A DNA stretch of 36,106 nt, taken from the NCBI RefSeq assembly GCF_000813725.1, contig NZ_JWLD01000080.1, positions 1-36,106 of the forward strand, in the 5' to 3' direction. Position 1 is the first letter of the stretch, and every line of letters starts with the position of its first letter. The position numbers were made by a program, and so were the translations under genes. Shown in pieces: positions 15,980 to 25,200 of the stretch. The stretch comes from Leisingera sp. ANG-Vp. GTDB lineage: Bacteria; Pseudomonadota; Alphaproteobacteria; Rhodobacterales; Rhodobacteraceae. A model generated the notes under the pieces. That model was not told the DNA's origin. It ran no database searches and was given only the letters and a program-made list of their open reading frames with translations.

Positions 15980-16665
15980 CCGCGCCCCCGGATTTCCGCC
16001 GTGGTCATGATCAGTCCGGCACCAACAACAAAGCGCCCTCCAACGGCCTCGCCGCGCACAAACGGCGGGCGGTCGCTGGTAAAGAAGGCCTGAAAAACGC
16101 CGGCCGCCAAGTCGAACTCCAGCTCCATCCCGTCAAACCCGTAAAACGCCCGGCTCAGCGTGTACTGGGCCTTGTAGGCCGCCTCCTTGGCGGAAAAGAT
16201 CACCTTGGCCATCTGTCCCGGATTGTCCTGCCGCTGCAGCCAGACCTGCTCGCGATCGGAACAGATAGCGGGCAGCAGCTCGTCCTTCAGCGGCGTGTCT
16301 TCCTCCACATCAATCCCCAGCCCTTGCACGCTGCCAGCCCTGGCCAACACCGCCATGGCGCAGCTTTTGGTGTGGGTGATCGAGCCCACCAGCCCTTCAG
16401 GCCAGATAGGGGCCCGGTCGCTGCCGGCCCGCACCGGCACCGGCGCCAGCCCCAGCTGCCGCATTGCCTGATGCACAGAGTTGCGGCCGGCTGCAAACTC
16501 CTTGCACCGCTTGGCCACTGCATTGGGCGACAGCCCGGCGGCTTCCTCCGGATAGGGTGCGGGAGGGTTGCCCAAAGGGTCCGCCCCGGCCAGCGCCACA
16601 TCGGCGGCAAAAAGCGGCCGGACCAGTGCCAGCCGCTCTGCAAGTTTGCTGTTGGTTTCCGTCAT
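15976..16665 (-). CDS. 4'-phosphopantetheinyl transferase (EntD/Sfp type)
   Basis: This 229-residue enzyme moves phosphopantetheine from CoA onto the serine of carrier domains. Motifs appear in order: APIWPEGLVGSITHTKSCAMAV (acyl-carrier contact and CoA site), GLGIDVEE with metal-binding Asp119 and Glu121, and FSAKEAAYKA with Glu161 and catalytic lysines. Its targets are evident: the ATG at 16665 overlaps the NRPS stop as ATGA, and the PKS is two genes further upstream. A dedicated activating enzyme means the cluster supplies its own holo-carrier proteins. The short EntD-type N-terminus is complete. Confidence 0.93.
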   Translation of the reverse strand: MTETNSKLAERLALVRPLFAADVALAGADPLGNPPAPYPEEAAGLSPNAVAKRCKEFAAGRNSVHQAMRQLGLAPVPVRAGSDRAPIWPEGLVGSITHTKSCAMAVLARAGSVQGLGIDVEEDTPLKDELLPAICSDREQVWLQRQDNPGQMAKVIFSAKEAAYKAQYTLSRAFYGFDGMELEFDLAAGVFQAFFTSDRPPFVRGEAVGGRFVVGAGLIMTTAEIRGRG

Positions 16666-19600
16666 CCGGCCCTTGCCCTGCGGTTTGCCCGCATTGCCCG
16701 GCGCTTCGACATGGTGTCGGCACGGTCCGGTGCTGCGGTCTCTTGCGGCTGTTCTTCCGTATTTGCCGGGGTGCCTGCAAGCCCTTCGATATGTGCTGCC
16801 AGCCCCGCCAGGGTCGGGAACCGGAAGATATCGGTGATCGACAGCTTCGCGGTGCCCAGTTCGTCTTTCAGCTCCCTATGCGCCTGCACTGCCAAGAGCG
16901 AATGGCCGCCAAGCGCAAAGAAATTGTCCTGCGCGCTGATGCCGCTGACACCCAGGATGCGGCTCCAGACCGTAGCGATCTTTGCCTGTGCGCCATCGTC
17001 CAAGGTCACCGCTGCAGCAGTTTCAACCCGCGCAGGCTGCGGATCCGGCAGCGCCTTTCGGTCGATTTTCTTGTTTGGCGTCAGGGGGAAAGCCTCCAGC
17101 GTAACGATATGCGCAGGCACCATCACCTCTGCCAGCCTGCCCGCCAGAGATTGCTTCAAAGCCTCGCCCGAAATCGGCGCCGAGGTTGTGACATACCCTG
17201 CCAGCTGCTCCGCGCCGGCATCCCCGCGCGGTATCACCACCGCGCCGGTCACACCGGGGAAAGCAGCCATGGCGGCTTCGATCTCGCCCAGCTCGATCCG
17301 TTGGCCGCGGATCTTTACCTGATGGTCGGTGCGGCCCAGGAAGGCGAGCCGCCCGTCAGCGGTCCAGCGCACCAGATCGCCGGTGCGGTACAGGGTGCCT
17401 TCAGCGAACGGTGCCTTTACAAACCGTTCAGAAGTCAGCGCCTCCCGCTGCCAATAGCCTGCTGTCACCCCGGCGCCGCCGATGTGCAATTCGCCCGGCG
17501 TCCCCGCGGGGACAGGCATTTGGTTTTCGTCCAGCACGTACACCTGCGTATTGGCAACCGGCGTGCCGATCCCGGCTGTCCCTGCGGGGACAGCGGTGAT
17601 TTTCTCCACCGTCGACCAGATTGTGGTCTCGGTCGGCCCGTACATGTTGTGGATCTCAGCCACCGTTGCGGTTTGCAGGCTTTGCACCAGATCGCCCGGC
17701 AGCGCCTCGCCGCCCACCAGCAGATGCTGCAGCCGTCCCAGGCAGGCGCTGGCATCGCTGTCGCCGGCAATCATCCGCGCCATCGACGGGGTGCATTGCA
17801 TGTGGCTGACGCCATGGCGCACAATCTGCGCCGCCAGCGAGAAGTCATCCGCTGCCAGCTCCTGCGGCGCGTTCGACAGGCGCAGCACCTCGGCCAGCGG
17901 CTTCAGCCCTTCCAGAACCACTTCGGGCGCAATGCCATAGTCGATCAGGCAGGCGATTTCATCGACACCGATACGCTTCAGCTCCTCGACCCGCTGACAG
18001 GCATCCTGGATGGTGCCGAACAGCCCGGACTCCTCGAAGTAGCGCTCAAAGGCAAAGTCGAGGATCGCCTCCAGCTCCTCCTCCGAGAGCGAGCCCAGGT
18101 CCATCTCAAACGGGTTCTTAACACCCTCAGGCCGTTTGAACGCCGGAAAGGCCCAGGCGTATTGCTTGATCAGCCCGGCGGCTGAGCGCAGGTAATCCTT
18201 CATCGGCTCCCGCGCTACCCGGCGCGCTTCCTCGCGGGTTTCGGCCAGATAGCTGTGCAGCATCAGCGTGACCTTGAAATCCGCAGGGTCATGGCCGGCG
18301 CTGCGCAGGGCGTCGTGGTAGATGCGGATCTTGCCCGCGACCTCCTCGATGCTCTGGCCCAGGAGGTGGGTCAGCACGTTTGCTCCGATCGCACCGGCCT
18401 CACGCCAGGTTTCCGGATTGCCCGCGGTAGTCACCCAGACCGGCAGCTCTTTGGACACTGGCCGAGGCTGTGTCACCACACTGTGTTTGCTGCCGTCCTT
18501 GCGGGGGAAGGCCACCTCTTCACCGCGCCAGAGTTTGCGAACGGTTTCAATGCTTTCGAACAGCGCGGGTTTGTTGGCGGGCGGCGTGTTCTCGGGCCGC
18601 AGGATGAAGTCATCGGGCTGCCAGCCGGAGGCAAAGCCAATGCCCGCACGTCCCGCAGTCAGGTTGTCGATCACCGCCCATTCCTCGGCAATCCGCGCCG
18701 AATGGTGCAGCGGCGCGACGCAGGAACCTGCCCGCACACCGATGTTCTGCGTCACCGCGGCGACAGCAGCACCGGTGACCGACGGGTTCGGATAGGGGCC
18801 GCCAAAGGCGTGGAAATGCCGTTCGGGCGTCCAGACCGCGTTGAAGCCGTGCTGGTCGGCGAACTTGGCGCCTTCCAGCAGCAAGCGGTATTTCTGCGGC
18901 CCCGGACCATCGTCGTTGCCCCAGTAGAACAGGTTGAAATCCATCTTGCGGTCCGACAGCGCCACCGGCCCCTTGGACAGCTCCAGCCGGCTTTCGTCGC
19001 TGGACAAAACCAGCTTGAACCCGCGCGACAGGGTCCAGAACAGCTCCAGCACCGAGATATCAAAGCTGAGGCTGGTGACCGCCAGCCATGCATCCCCCGG
19101 CTGATGCGGGATGCGGGCATCCATGCCGGTAAAGAAGTTCGACACATTGGCGTGGGTGACCATCACACCCTTGGGCAGGCCGGTGGAGCCGGAAGTGTAG
19201 ATCAGATAGGCGAGATCACTGCCGGCTGCGCCGCCGTCAACGTTTTCTGCCGCTGTCCCCGCGGGGACGGTTCCGATGTCCAGCACCTGCGCGTCCGAGA
19301 CGGGCAGGCTGCCGGCCAGGGCGGATTGGGTCACGATCACCTGGGCCTGGCTGTCGCGGATGTAATGCGCGATGCGGTCGGCGGGGTAGGCAGGGTCCAG
19401 CGGCACATAGGCGCCGCCCGCTTTCATCACACCCAAAGCGGCAAAGACCAGCTCGGGCGCGCGGCGGATGTGAATGCCCACGTGGCTGCCGGGTTTTACG
19501 CCCATCTCACGCAGCCGCGCAGCCACAGCATTGGCGCGGGCGTCGACCTCGCCGTAGGTGAAGCTCTGGTCTTCGAAGACCAGTGCAGCGGCTTCCGGAG

Positions 19601-21227
19601 TTCTGGCGGCCTGTGCCTCAAACGCGGCATGGATCGTAAGGTCTGCGGGGTAATCTGCCGCGGTCCGGTTCCAATCCTCCAGCAGCATCCTGCGTTCGGC
19701 ATCGGGCAGGATGGGGAGGGCGGAGATCGGCTGGCTGCCGTCATCGGTGATGGCTTCCAGCACCAGTTCCAGCCGTGCGGCGAGCAGCTCTGCTGACGTT
19801 TTGTCCAGCCGGGCGTTGTCCGTGTGCAGGATCATCGCGCCGTCGCTGTAATCGACCGTAGCAGCGCAGCCGCTAACCGGCTCCCCCTTGCCCAAAGACA
19901 GCCCGATCTCTGGCTGGGATTGAGCGGAGATCTCTGGTGCACGGGCCACTAAGTCCTCTGCGAAACCTCCGAACTTCCGGGCCTTTTCAATGCCCTGTGC
20001 CGCTTGGCCGAGCAGGCTGGCCAGTGTCTGCTCCCGCTGGGCCTGCAAAGGCACCCAGGCGGAGATAAGTCCGGGGACAGCATTCATGCTGCCAGTGGAC
20101 AGGGCCACATCGGCAGCCGCTTCGCCGCTGCTGAGCAGCGCCCAGGCCAGAACCCCCGCTGCTGCCTGCGCTTCGCTGAGGCTTGCCGGCGCTGAGATTT
20201 CCCGGCGGGAGAAGCCCTCGCGGCCGGCATCCGGCGCCAGCGGCACCTGGACTGGCTGCATTCCGGCAAGTGCCCTGCGCCAGTGGCTCTCGCCGCCCTG
20301 CGCGGCGGCCATCTGCACGGTAAGGGTTCTGGCGGCAGCGTCAGACAGGGAGGGCAGGACATCATCTGCTTTGAACAGGCTGGAGACCTTCACTGGCTTG
20401 CCGGCAGAGGTGGTCAGGCGTGACAGCGATACAGCACCGTCTCCGGTGGCAACTGTCACGCTGTTTTTATGCACCTCCAGCACCGTGCCGGGGACACCGG
20501 AACCGTCCGCGGCCTCTGCGGCTCCGGCCAGGACAATTGTCTCGCCCGCACGCAGCTTGGCGGCGCACATCGGGTTCCAGTAGCCGCCGGTGTCCAAAGC
20601 GCGTACCAGGCGGGCCAGTTCAGCGGCGGGGCGGGGGAAATCAAGGAGCCCGCCGGCGGCAGGGCGGTCGGACTTGGCAAAGACGCGGCGCTGCGACAGA
20701 TCCTGCGGCTGGCGGTTCAGCTCGCCGCTTTCCAGCTGCGCCATCACCTCGCCAAAGCTGTCCATCGCCGCGGCGTAGCATTTGGAGTTGAGGCTGAAGG
20801 CGGTCTCATCCCCGGCCACATCAAACAGGCGCTGGGCGAGGATATCGCCTTCGTCGACGCCGCCTTCGATCAGGTGCCAGGTGATGCCGTGCTGATCCTC
20901 GCCGTTGATCAGCGCCCAGTTCGGGGTGTTGAGGCCCGCGTAGCGGGGCAGCGGGCCGTCATGGAAATTCACCGCGCCTTTGGCGGCCCGTGCCAGCACG
21001 TCCTGCGGAATCACGGTGAGGTTGGCAATCGACAGAAACCAGTCAAAGCCCGCCGGCAGATCGCGCTGATTGTCCAGTACTTCCAGACCCTTGCCCTCAG
21101 CCCAGCTGCGGATCTCAGCGTCCTGCGTTACAACAGCCCGGATCTCGTGGCCGCGCGCCAGCAGCGCGTCGGCACAGCCGATGAGGAGAGATTCACTGCC
21201 AATCAGGGCACAGGAAAAAGAGGTCAT
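16662..21227 (-). CDS. NRPS-like starter: formyltransferase / half-C / A(glycine) with inserted luciferase-like monooxygenase / PCP
   Basis: This protein has 1521 residues. The formyltransferase N- and C-like domains span 1-295, with NFHDGPLPRYAGLNTP (Asn87, His89) and GGVDEGDIL (Asp125). A condensation-like half follows at 300-500 (HWRRALAG...), with no HHxxxDG. The adenylation domain spans about 520-1395: YTSGSTGLPKG (A3), FDIS (A4), NMYGPTE (A5), YRTGDL (A7), GRTDHQVKIRGQR (A8) and NKKIDRKAL (A10). A flavin-dependent luciferase-like monooxygenase of MupA/Atu3671 type (about 745-1115) is inserted between A4 and A5. LGGHSL carries the PCP Ser1443. The specificity residues (Asp723, Ile724, Leu727, Gln1144, Leu1170, Gly1172, Met1195, Ile1203, Trp1204, Lys1387) spell the glycine code. 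The layout resembles formylating starter modules such as LgrA. ATGA overlaps occur at both ends. Confidence 0.92.
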   Translation of the reverse strand: MTSFSCALIGSESLLIGCADALLARGHEIRAVVTQDAEIRSWAEGKGLEVLDNQRDLPAGFDWFLSIANLTVIPQDVLARAAKGAVNFHDGPLPRYAGLNTPNWALINGEDQHGITWHLIEGGVDEGDILAQRLFDVAGDETAFSLNSKCYAAAMDSFGEVMAQLESGELNRQPQDLSQRRVFAKSDRPAAGGLLDFPRPAAELARLVRALDTGGYWNPMCAAKLRAGETIVLAGAAEAADGSGVPGTVLEVHKNSVTVATGDGAVSLSRLTTSAGKPVKVSSLFKADDVLPSLSDAAARTLTVQMAAAQGGESHWRRALAGMQPVQVPLAPDAGREGFSRREISAPASLSEAQAAAGVLAWALLSSGEAAADVALSTGSMNAVPGLISAWVPLQAQREQTLASLLGQAAQGIEKARKFGGFAEDLVARAPEISAQSQPEIGLSLGKGEPVSGCAATVDYSDGAMILHTDNARLDKTSAELLAARLELVLEAITDDGSQPISALPILPDAERRMLLEDWNRTAADYPADLTIHAAFEAQAARTPEAAALVFEDQSFTYGEVDARANAVAARLREMGVKPGSHVGIHIRRAPELVFAALGVMKAGGAYVPLDPAYPADRIAHYIRDSQAQVIVTQSALAGSLPVSDAQVLDIGTVPAGTAAENVDGGAAGSDLAYLIYTSGSTGLPKGVMVTHANVSNFFTGMDARIPHQPGDAWLAVTSLSFDISVLELFWTLSRGFKLVLSSDESRLELSKGPVALSDRKMDFNLFYWGNDDGPGPQKYRLLLEGAKFADQHGFNAVWTPERHFHAFGGPYPNPSVTGAAVAAVTQNIGVRAGSCVAPLHHSARIAEEWAVIDNLTAGRAGIGFASGWQPDDFILRPENTPPANKPALFESIETVRKLWRGEEVAFPRKDGSKHSVVTQPRPVSKELPVWVTTAGNPETWREAGAIGANVLTHLLGQSIEEVAGKIRIYHDALRSAGHDPADFKVTLMLHSYLAETREEARRVAREPMKDYLRSAAGLIKQYAWAFPAFKRPEGVKNPFEMDLGSLSEEELEAILDFAFERYFEESGLFGTIQDACQRVEELKRIGVDEIACLIDYGIAPEVVLEGLKPLAEVLRLSNAPQELAADDFSLAAQIVRHGVSHMQCTPSMARMIAGDSDASACLGRLQHLLVGGEALPGDLVQSLQTATVAEIHNMYGPTETTIWSTVEKITAVPAGTAGIGTPVANTQVYVLDENQMPVPAGTPGELHIGGAGVTAGYWQREALTSERFVKAPFAEGTLYRTGDLVRWTADGRLAFLGRTDHQVKIRGQRIELGEIEAAMAAFPGVTGAVVIPRGDAGAEQLAGYVTTSAPISGEALKQSLAGRLAEVMVPAHIVTLEAFPLTPNKKIDRKALPDPQPARVETAAAVTLDDGAQAKIATVWSRILGVSGISAQDNFFALGGHSLLAVQAHRELKDELGTAKLSITDIFRFPTLAGLAAHIEGLAGTPANTEEQPQETAAPDRADTMSKRRAMRANRRARAG

Positions 21228-22240
21228 TTCTGCTCCTTTGCAACCGGAGAGAGGGGGCGCGTTTCCAAGGAAGGTTTGCGGCGCAGGCCAAAAGTGGCGC
21301 GCAGCCCGTGCAGGATCAGGTCACGCAGGAAATGCGGCGGGTCTGCCTGCGGCTTGTCCGAGATCAGGCGGCGGAGCCCGTAGATCAGGCTGCCGCTGAC
21401 GCGGGCCAGGGTGGCGAGCGCCGTGCCGGTGTAGCCGTGGTGTTTGACGAAGTAGTGCCGCCGTGAATCGAACCAGTACCCGGGAGTGCGGCTCCAGCCT
21501 TTCATGCCGGTGGAGGCGGAGCCCACATGGGCGACTTCGCTTTCCGGCACATAGTGGGTGCGCCAGCCGGCGCGGGCGGCGCGGCGGCAGAGGTCGGTTT
21601 CCTCGAAATAAAGGAAGAACCGCTCGTCAAAGCCGCCGATCTCCTCGATCACCTCGCGGCGGATCATCAGGCTGGCGCCGGCGGTCCAGTCGACCTGCAT
21701 TTCTTCCTTGGGCATCTCCATCGCGATCACCCAGGGCTTCAGCAGCCGGGTGAAGATGCCGGTGCGCACGGCCGCTTCGAATTCACCCGCGATGGAGGGA
21801 AAACGGAAAGCGGTGCGGTGCGGCACCCAGTCGGTACCGCGCACGTAAGAGCCCGCCAGGCCCGCGCCGGGATGCTCCAGCAGGAAGTCGCGCAGGGTGC
21901 GGATGGCATCGCCCTGCACAAAGGCGTCGGAGTTCAGCAGGTAGTAAAGCTCAGGCGCGCTGCCGTCCGAGAGGCCTGCGTTGATACCAAGATTCATGCC
22001 GGCGCCAAAGCCGCCGTTGACAGCGGAGCGCAGCAGCCGCAGCCGTCCGCTGTCCAGCCAGCCGCGGGATCTGGCGCCCGCTTGCAGCCGTTCCCAGGAG
22101 TCATCGCCGGACCCGTTTTCGACAATCAGGATTTCTCCGGGCAGCTCCTCCATGCCGCGCAGGGCGGCTTCGGCGGCTTCCAGGGTCATCTCCGGCGTGC
22201 GGTAGTTCAGGATGATGGTGAGAACGCGCTGCTGCTTCAT
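21224..22240 (-). CDS. GT2-family glycosyltransferase (rhamnosyltransferase-like) between PKS and NRPS
   Basis: This 338-residue GT-A enzyme carries LTIILNYRTPEMT, VENGSGDDSW, the LLNSDAFV metal site and the family-typical WTAGASLMIRREVIEEIGGFDERFFLYFEETDLCRRA. These are hallmarks of the WsaE/RfbF-like rhamnosyltransferase branch. The donor is not readable, and no dTDP-rhamnose genes are in the window. The ATG at 22240 is 4 nt after the PKS stop, and its ribosome site (GGAGTGA) overlaps that stop. Its own stop overlaps the NRPS ATG. The position between the two megasynthases suggests it acts on their product or on the glycan that carries it. Confidence 0.88.
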   Translation of the reverse strand: MKQQRVLTIILNYRTPEMTLEAAEAALRGMEELPGEILIVENGSGDDSWERLQAGARSRGWLDSGRLRLLRSAVNGGFGAGMNLGINAGLSDGSAPELYYLLNSDAFVQGDAIRTLRDFLLEHPGAGLAGSYVRGTDWVPHRTAFRFPSIAGEFEAAVRTGIFTRLLKPWVIAMEMPKEEMQVDWTAGASLMIRREVIEEIGGFDERFFLYFEETDLCRRAARAGWRTHYVPESEVAHVGSASTGMKGWSRTPGYWFDSRRHYFVKHHGYTGTALATLARVSGSLIYGLRRLISDKPQADPPHFLRDLILHGLRATFGLRRKPSLETRPLSPVAKEQK

Positions 22241-22244
22241 GGTG

Positions 22245-25200
22245 TCACTCCGCAGCTTCGGCAAATTGCGGCTGCCGGGCTGCGGCATCTGCGGCGTCGA
22301 GCCGGGCTTTGACCCCGGCCGCCAGGACGCTCACATTGGGCACCAGCACCATGCTGTCGTGATCACCGGGCACCTCGGCAACTTCAACGCCCGGTGCCCA
22401 TGCGGTCCAGTCGTTGTCGTCGAACACATACTCGCGCGCTTCGCTGACCCAGTTGCCGCCTGAGACCTGCCATTTGCGGTCCAAGGGCGGGCGGAACAGT
22501 GTCAGCGGGCCGTGCCAGGGCTTGAGGGCATAGGCTTCAACCGCGGTGCGGAAAGCCAGTTCGATTTTGCGGTTGTTGAACTCCGGCTGGGTGCCGGTTC
22601 GGGCGGGCTCGGCGCGGCGCTTTTCGAATTCCCAAGCAATCCGGTTCCGGGCCCATTCGCCAAGGTATCCCGGCCCTTTGCTGCGCAGTTCCGCCAGTTT
22701 TATCAGAGCCTTATCCTGGCGGTTGAGCGCGGGGCGCACCGGCAAAGGCGTGTCGAGCAGGATCAGCGCTGCGGTGTCCTGGCCTTGGTCTTTCAATTGC
22801 TGTGCCATCTCGAAAGCGGTGATGCCGCCGCCGGAGAAGCCGCCCAGAAGATAGGGGCCTTCGGGCTGAATCTGACGGATTTCGGCCAGGCAGCTGCGTG
22901 CGGCGTCTTCGATCCGGTCATGCGGGGAGTCATTGCCGGTCAGCCCTTTGGCCTGCAGGCCGAATACCGGGCGGTCCTTGCCGACCAGCAGCGCCAGGTG
23001 GCGCAGATTCAGCACGTTGCCGAACATGCCCGCGACCAGGAAGAAAGGCCGCCGGCCGGTGCCGTCGCCCGGATGCAGCTGCACCAGATGGGTGAACTGC
23101 GGTTTTTCTTCCTGCGTTTGCGGAGCGCCCCCGGGTTCCGAGGCAATGCCGCCACCGGTGCGTTCGATGATCTGTTCAGCCAGGGCGGCAACGCTGGGGG
23201 CTTCAAACAGCACAGATAGCGGGAATTCCACGCCGAAGCTGCGCTTCACTTGCGCAAACAGCCGCACTGCGATCAGCGAGTGGCCGCCAAGGTCAAAGAA
23301 ACTGTCCTCAATGCCCACCTGGCTGACGCCGAGAAGGGATGCAAAGAGCTTCGCCAGTTCCTCTTCCACGGGGTTGCGCGGGGCGATGTAGTCCGTGTCA
23401 AGCTGCGGCCGGTCGAAGGTCTGCGTTTCACCCGCGGCTGGTGCTGCGGTCTGGGCCGCCTGAGTGATCAGGGCCGGAAGGTCAAGCGAGGAGACCACCA
23501 CCAGCGAAAGGCCAGTGGCCAGCGCGCGGGCCAGGGCCTCGCCGCCGTCCTCCGCCTTGATGCCGTTTGCAATGTTGAGCTGCAGCCGGCGCTCTTCGGG
23601 CGACAGCGGCTGAGCGATGCGGGCAGGCTCCAGCCCCAGCTGTTCAGCGGTGGCGTCGGGCTCATCTGTGCCGGCTGAGGCATCAAACCCGCTGGCCAGG
23701 CGTTGCATCCGGAAGCTTTCAATCTCCACCAGAACATTACCGTCTGGATCGGTCAGGGTGATGTCAAAAGCGGCGGAGTTGCTGTCCGGGGCCTCGGGCA
23801 GGCGGACATGGCTGCAGATTTGCGGGGAGAGCGGCGTAAAGATGCGGATTGCGCCGTAGGAAACGGGCACCCAGAGCGCTTTGCCTTGATAGCCGGGTAT
23901 CAGCTGCATTGCCCAGCCGGTGGCCAGATCCATCAGGCCGGGATGCAGCAGAGTACCGTCTTTTGCTGCGGTTTCCGGGAGGCGGAGATGCGCCAAGCCT
24001 TCACCGTTGCCCAGCGCCGCACGCTCCAGCACATGCCAGCGCGGGCCGAAGGCCAAATGCGCCTCTTGCGGCGAGCGCAGGCGTCCGCCGACTGGTGTTT
24101 GCTGAACCGAGCAACGGGAGGAGATCATCTGGAGGTTTAGTGTGGCGGGGCGTTCTGCCGCCGCCGCTATGACCAGTGTAGACTGACTGTTTAGACGGTA
24201 ACCTTTTGTACACGCCGAGTAAACAAAGAGTTCATAACCATTTTCACTAGCTTCGAGTCGAACCAGAACATCCTGCGGGTTTTCCTTTGTCACAACCAGG
24301 GGTCGCAGGAAGTAAAGATCCCGGATTTCAAACGGACCAGTGAAGCCGGTTGCGGCAAGCGCTTCGGCAGCCATTTCGATATAGCCGGTGCCGGGCACCA
24401 GAGCGGTGCCGTCTTTGGTGCGGTGTTCGTCCAGCAGCCAGTCAGCGGTGCTGAAACGCGGTGTGAAGACCGGGTTGCCCCGGGTGTCAAAACGGCGCTG
24501 CTGCAGCAGCGGCTGCGGGCAGGGTTCGGGTTCGCTGGCCCCGGCGGTGGCGTTGCGGGCATTCATGGCATCGGCGGCCATGCCGGTGTCGGCCCAGACG
24601 CCCCAATCGATTGCGGTGACTTTGGTTTGCCCGCCCTGGCGGTTCTTGGCCCAGGCGTTCAGGAACTCATTGGCGGCGATGTAGTCGACCTGGCCCGCAG
24701 GGCGGGTGACAGCAGAGGAGGAGGAAAACAGCACCATCAGCTCCAGCTGTCCGTCCGGGAAAACGGTGTCGAGCGCCCGCAGGCCGCTCACCTTGGGGGC
24801 CAGAACCCGGGCGATCTGATCCTCGTCCTTGGCCAGGAGCGGGCCGTCATTGATGACGCCGGCGCCATGGATCACACCGGTGAGGGGGCCGTTTTCTGTT
24901 TCGGCTTTCTCGCGGGCGGATTGCAATTCGCTGCTGTTGCAGACGTCTGCGGCCAGCGGCAGCACCTGGGCGCCTGCGGTTTCCTCCAGCGCCCTCACCG
25001 CGTGGATGCGCCGGGCGGTGCGGTTGGCGGGGCTGTGGCTGGCAAGGTGGCGGTCCCAGGCGTCGCGCGGCGGCAGGCCGTCGCGGGAGATCAGCGAGAT
25101 CTTCGCGCCGTATTCGCGCATCAGGTAGCCTGCGATGGCCAGGCCGATACCGCCGTAGCCGCCGGTGATCAGATAGTGGCCGCCCTGCTTGAACGGCGGT

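Noticed and set aside
16464-19796. Long open frames on the plus strand opposite the NRPS (16464-18185 and 18255-19796)
   Set aside because: They are antisense shadows of a high-GC gene; the translations are low-complexity Arg/Gln/His-rich and show no motifs, while the minus strand encodes recognised domains throughout.
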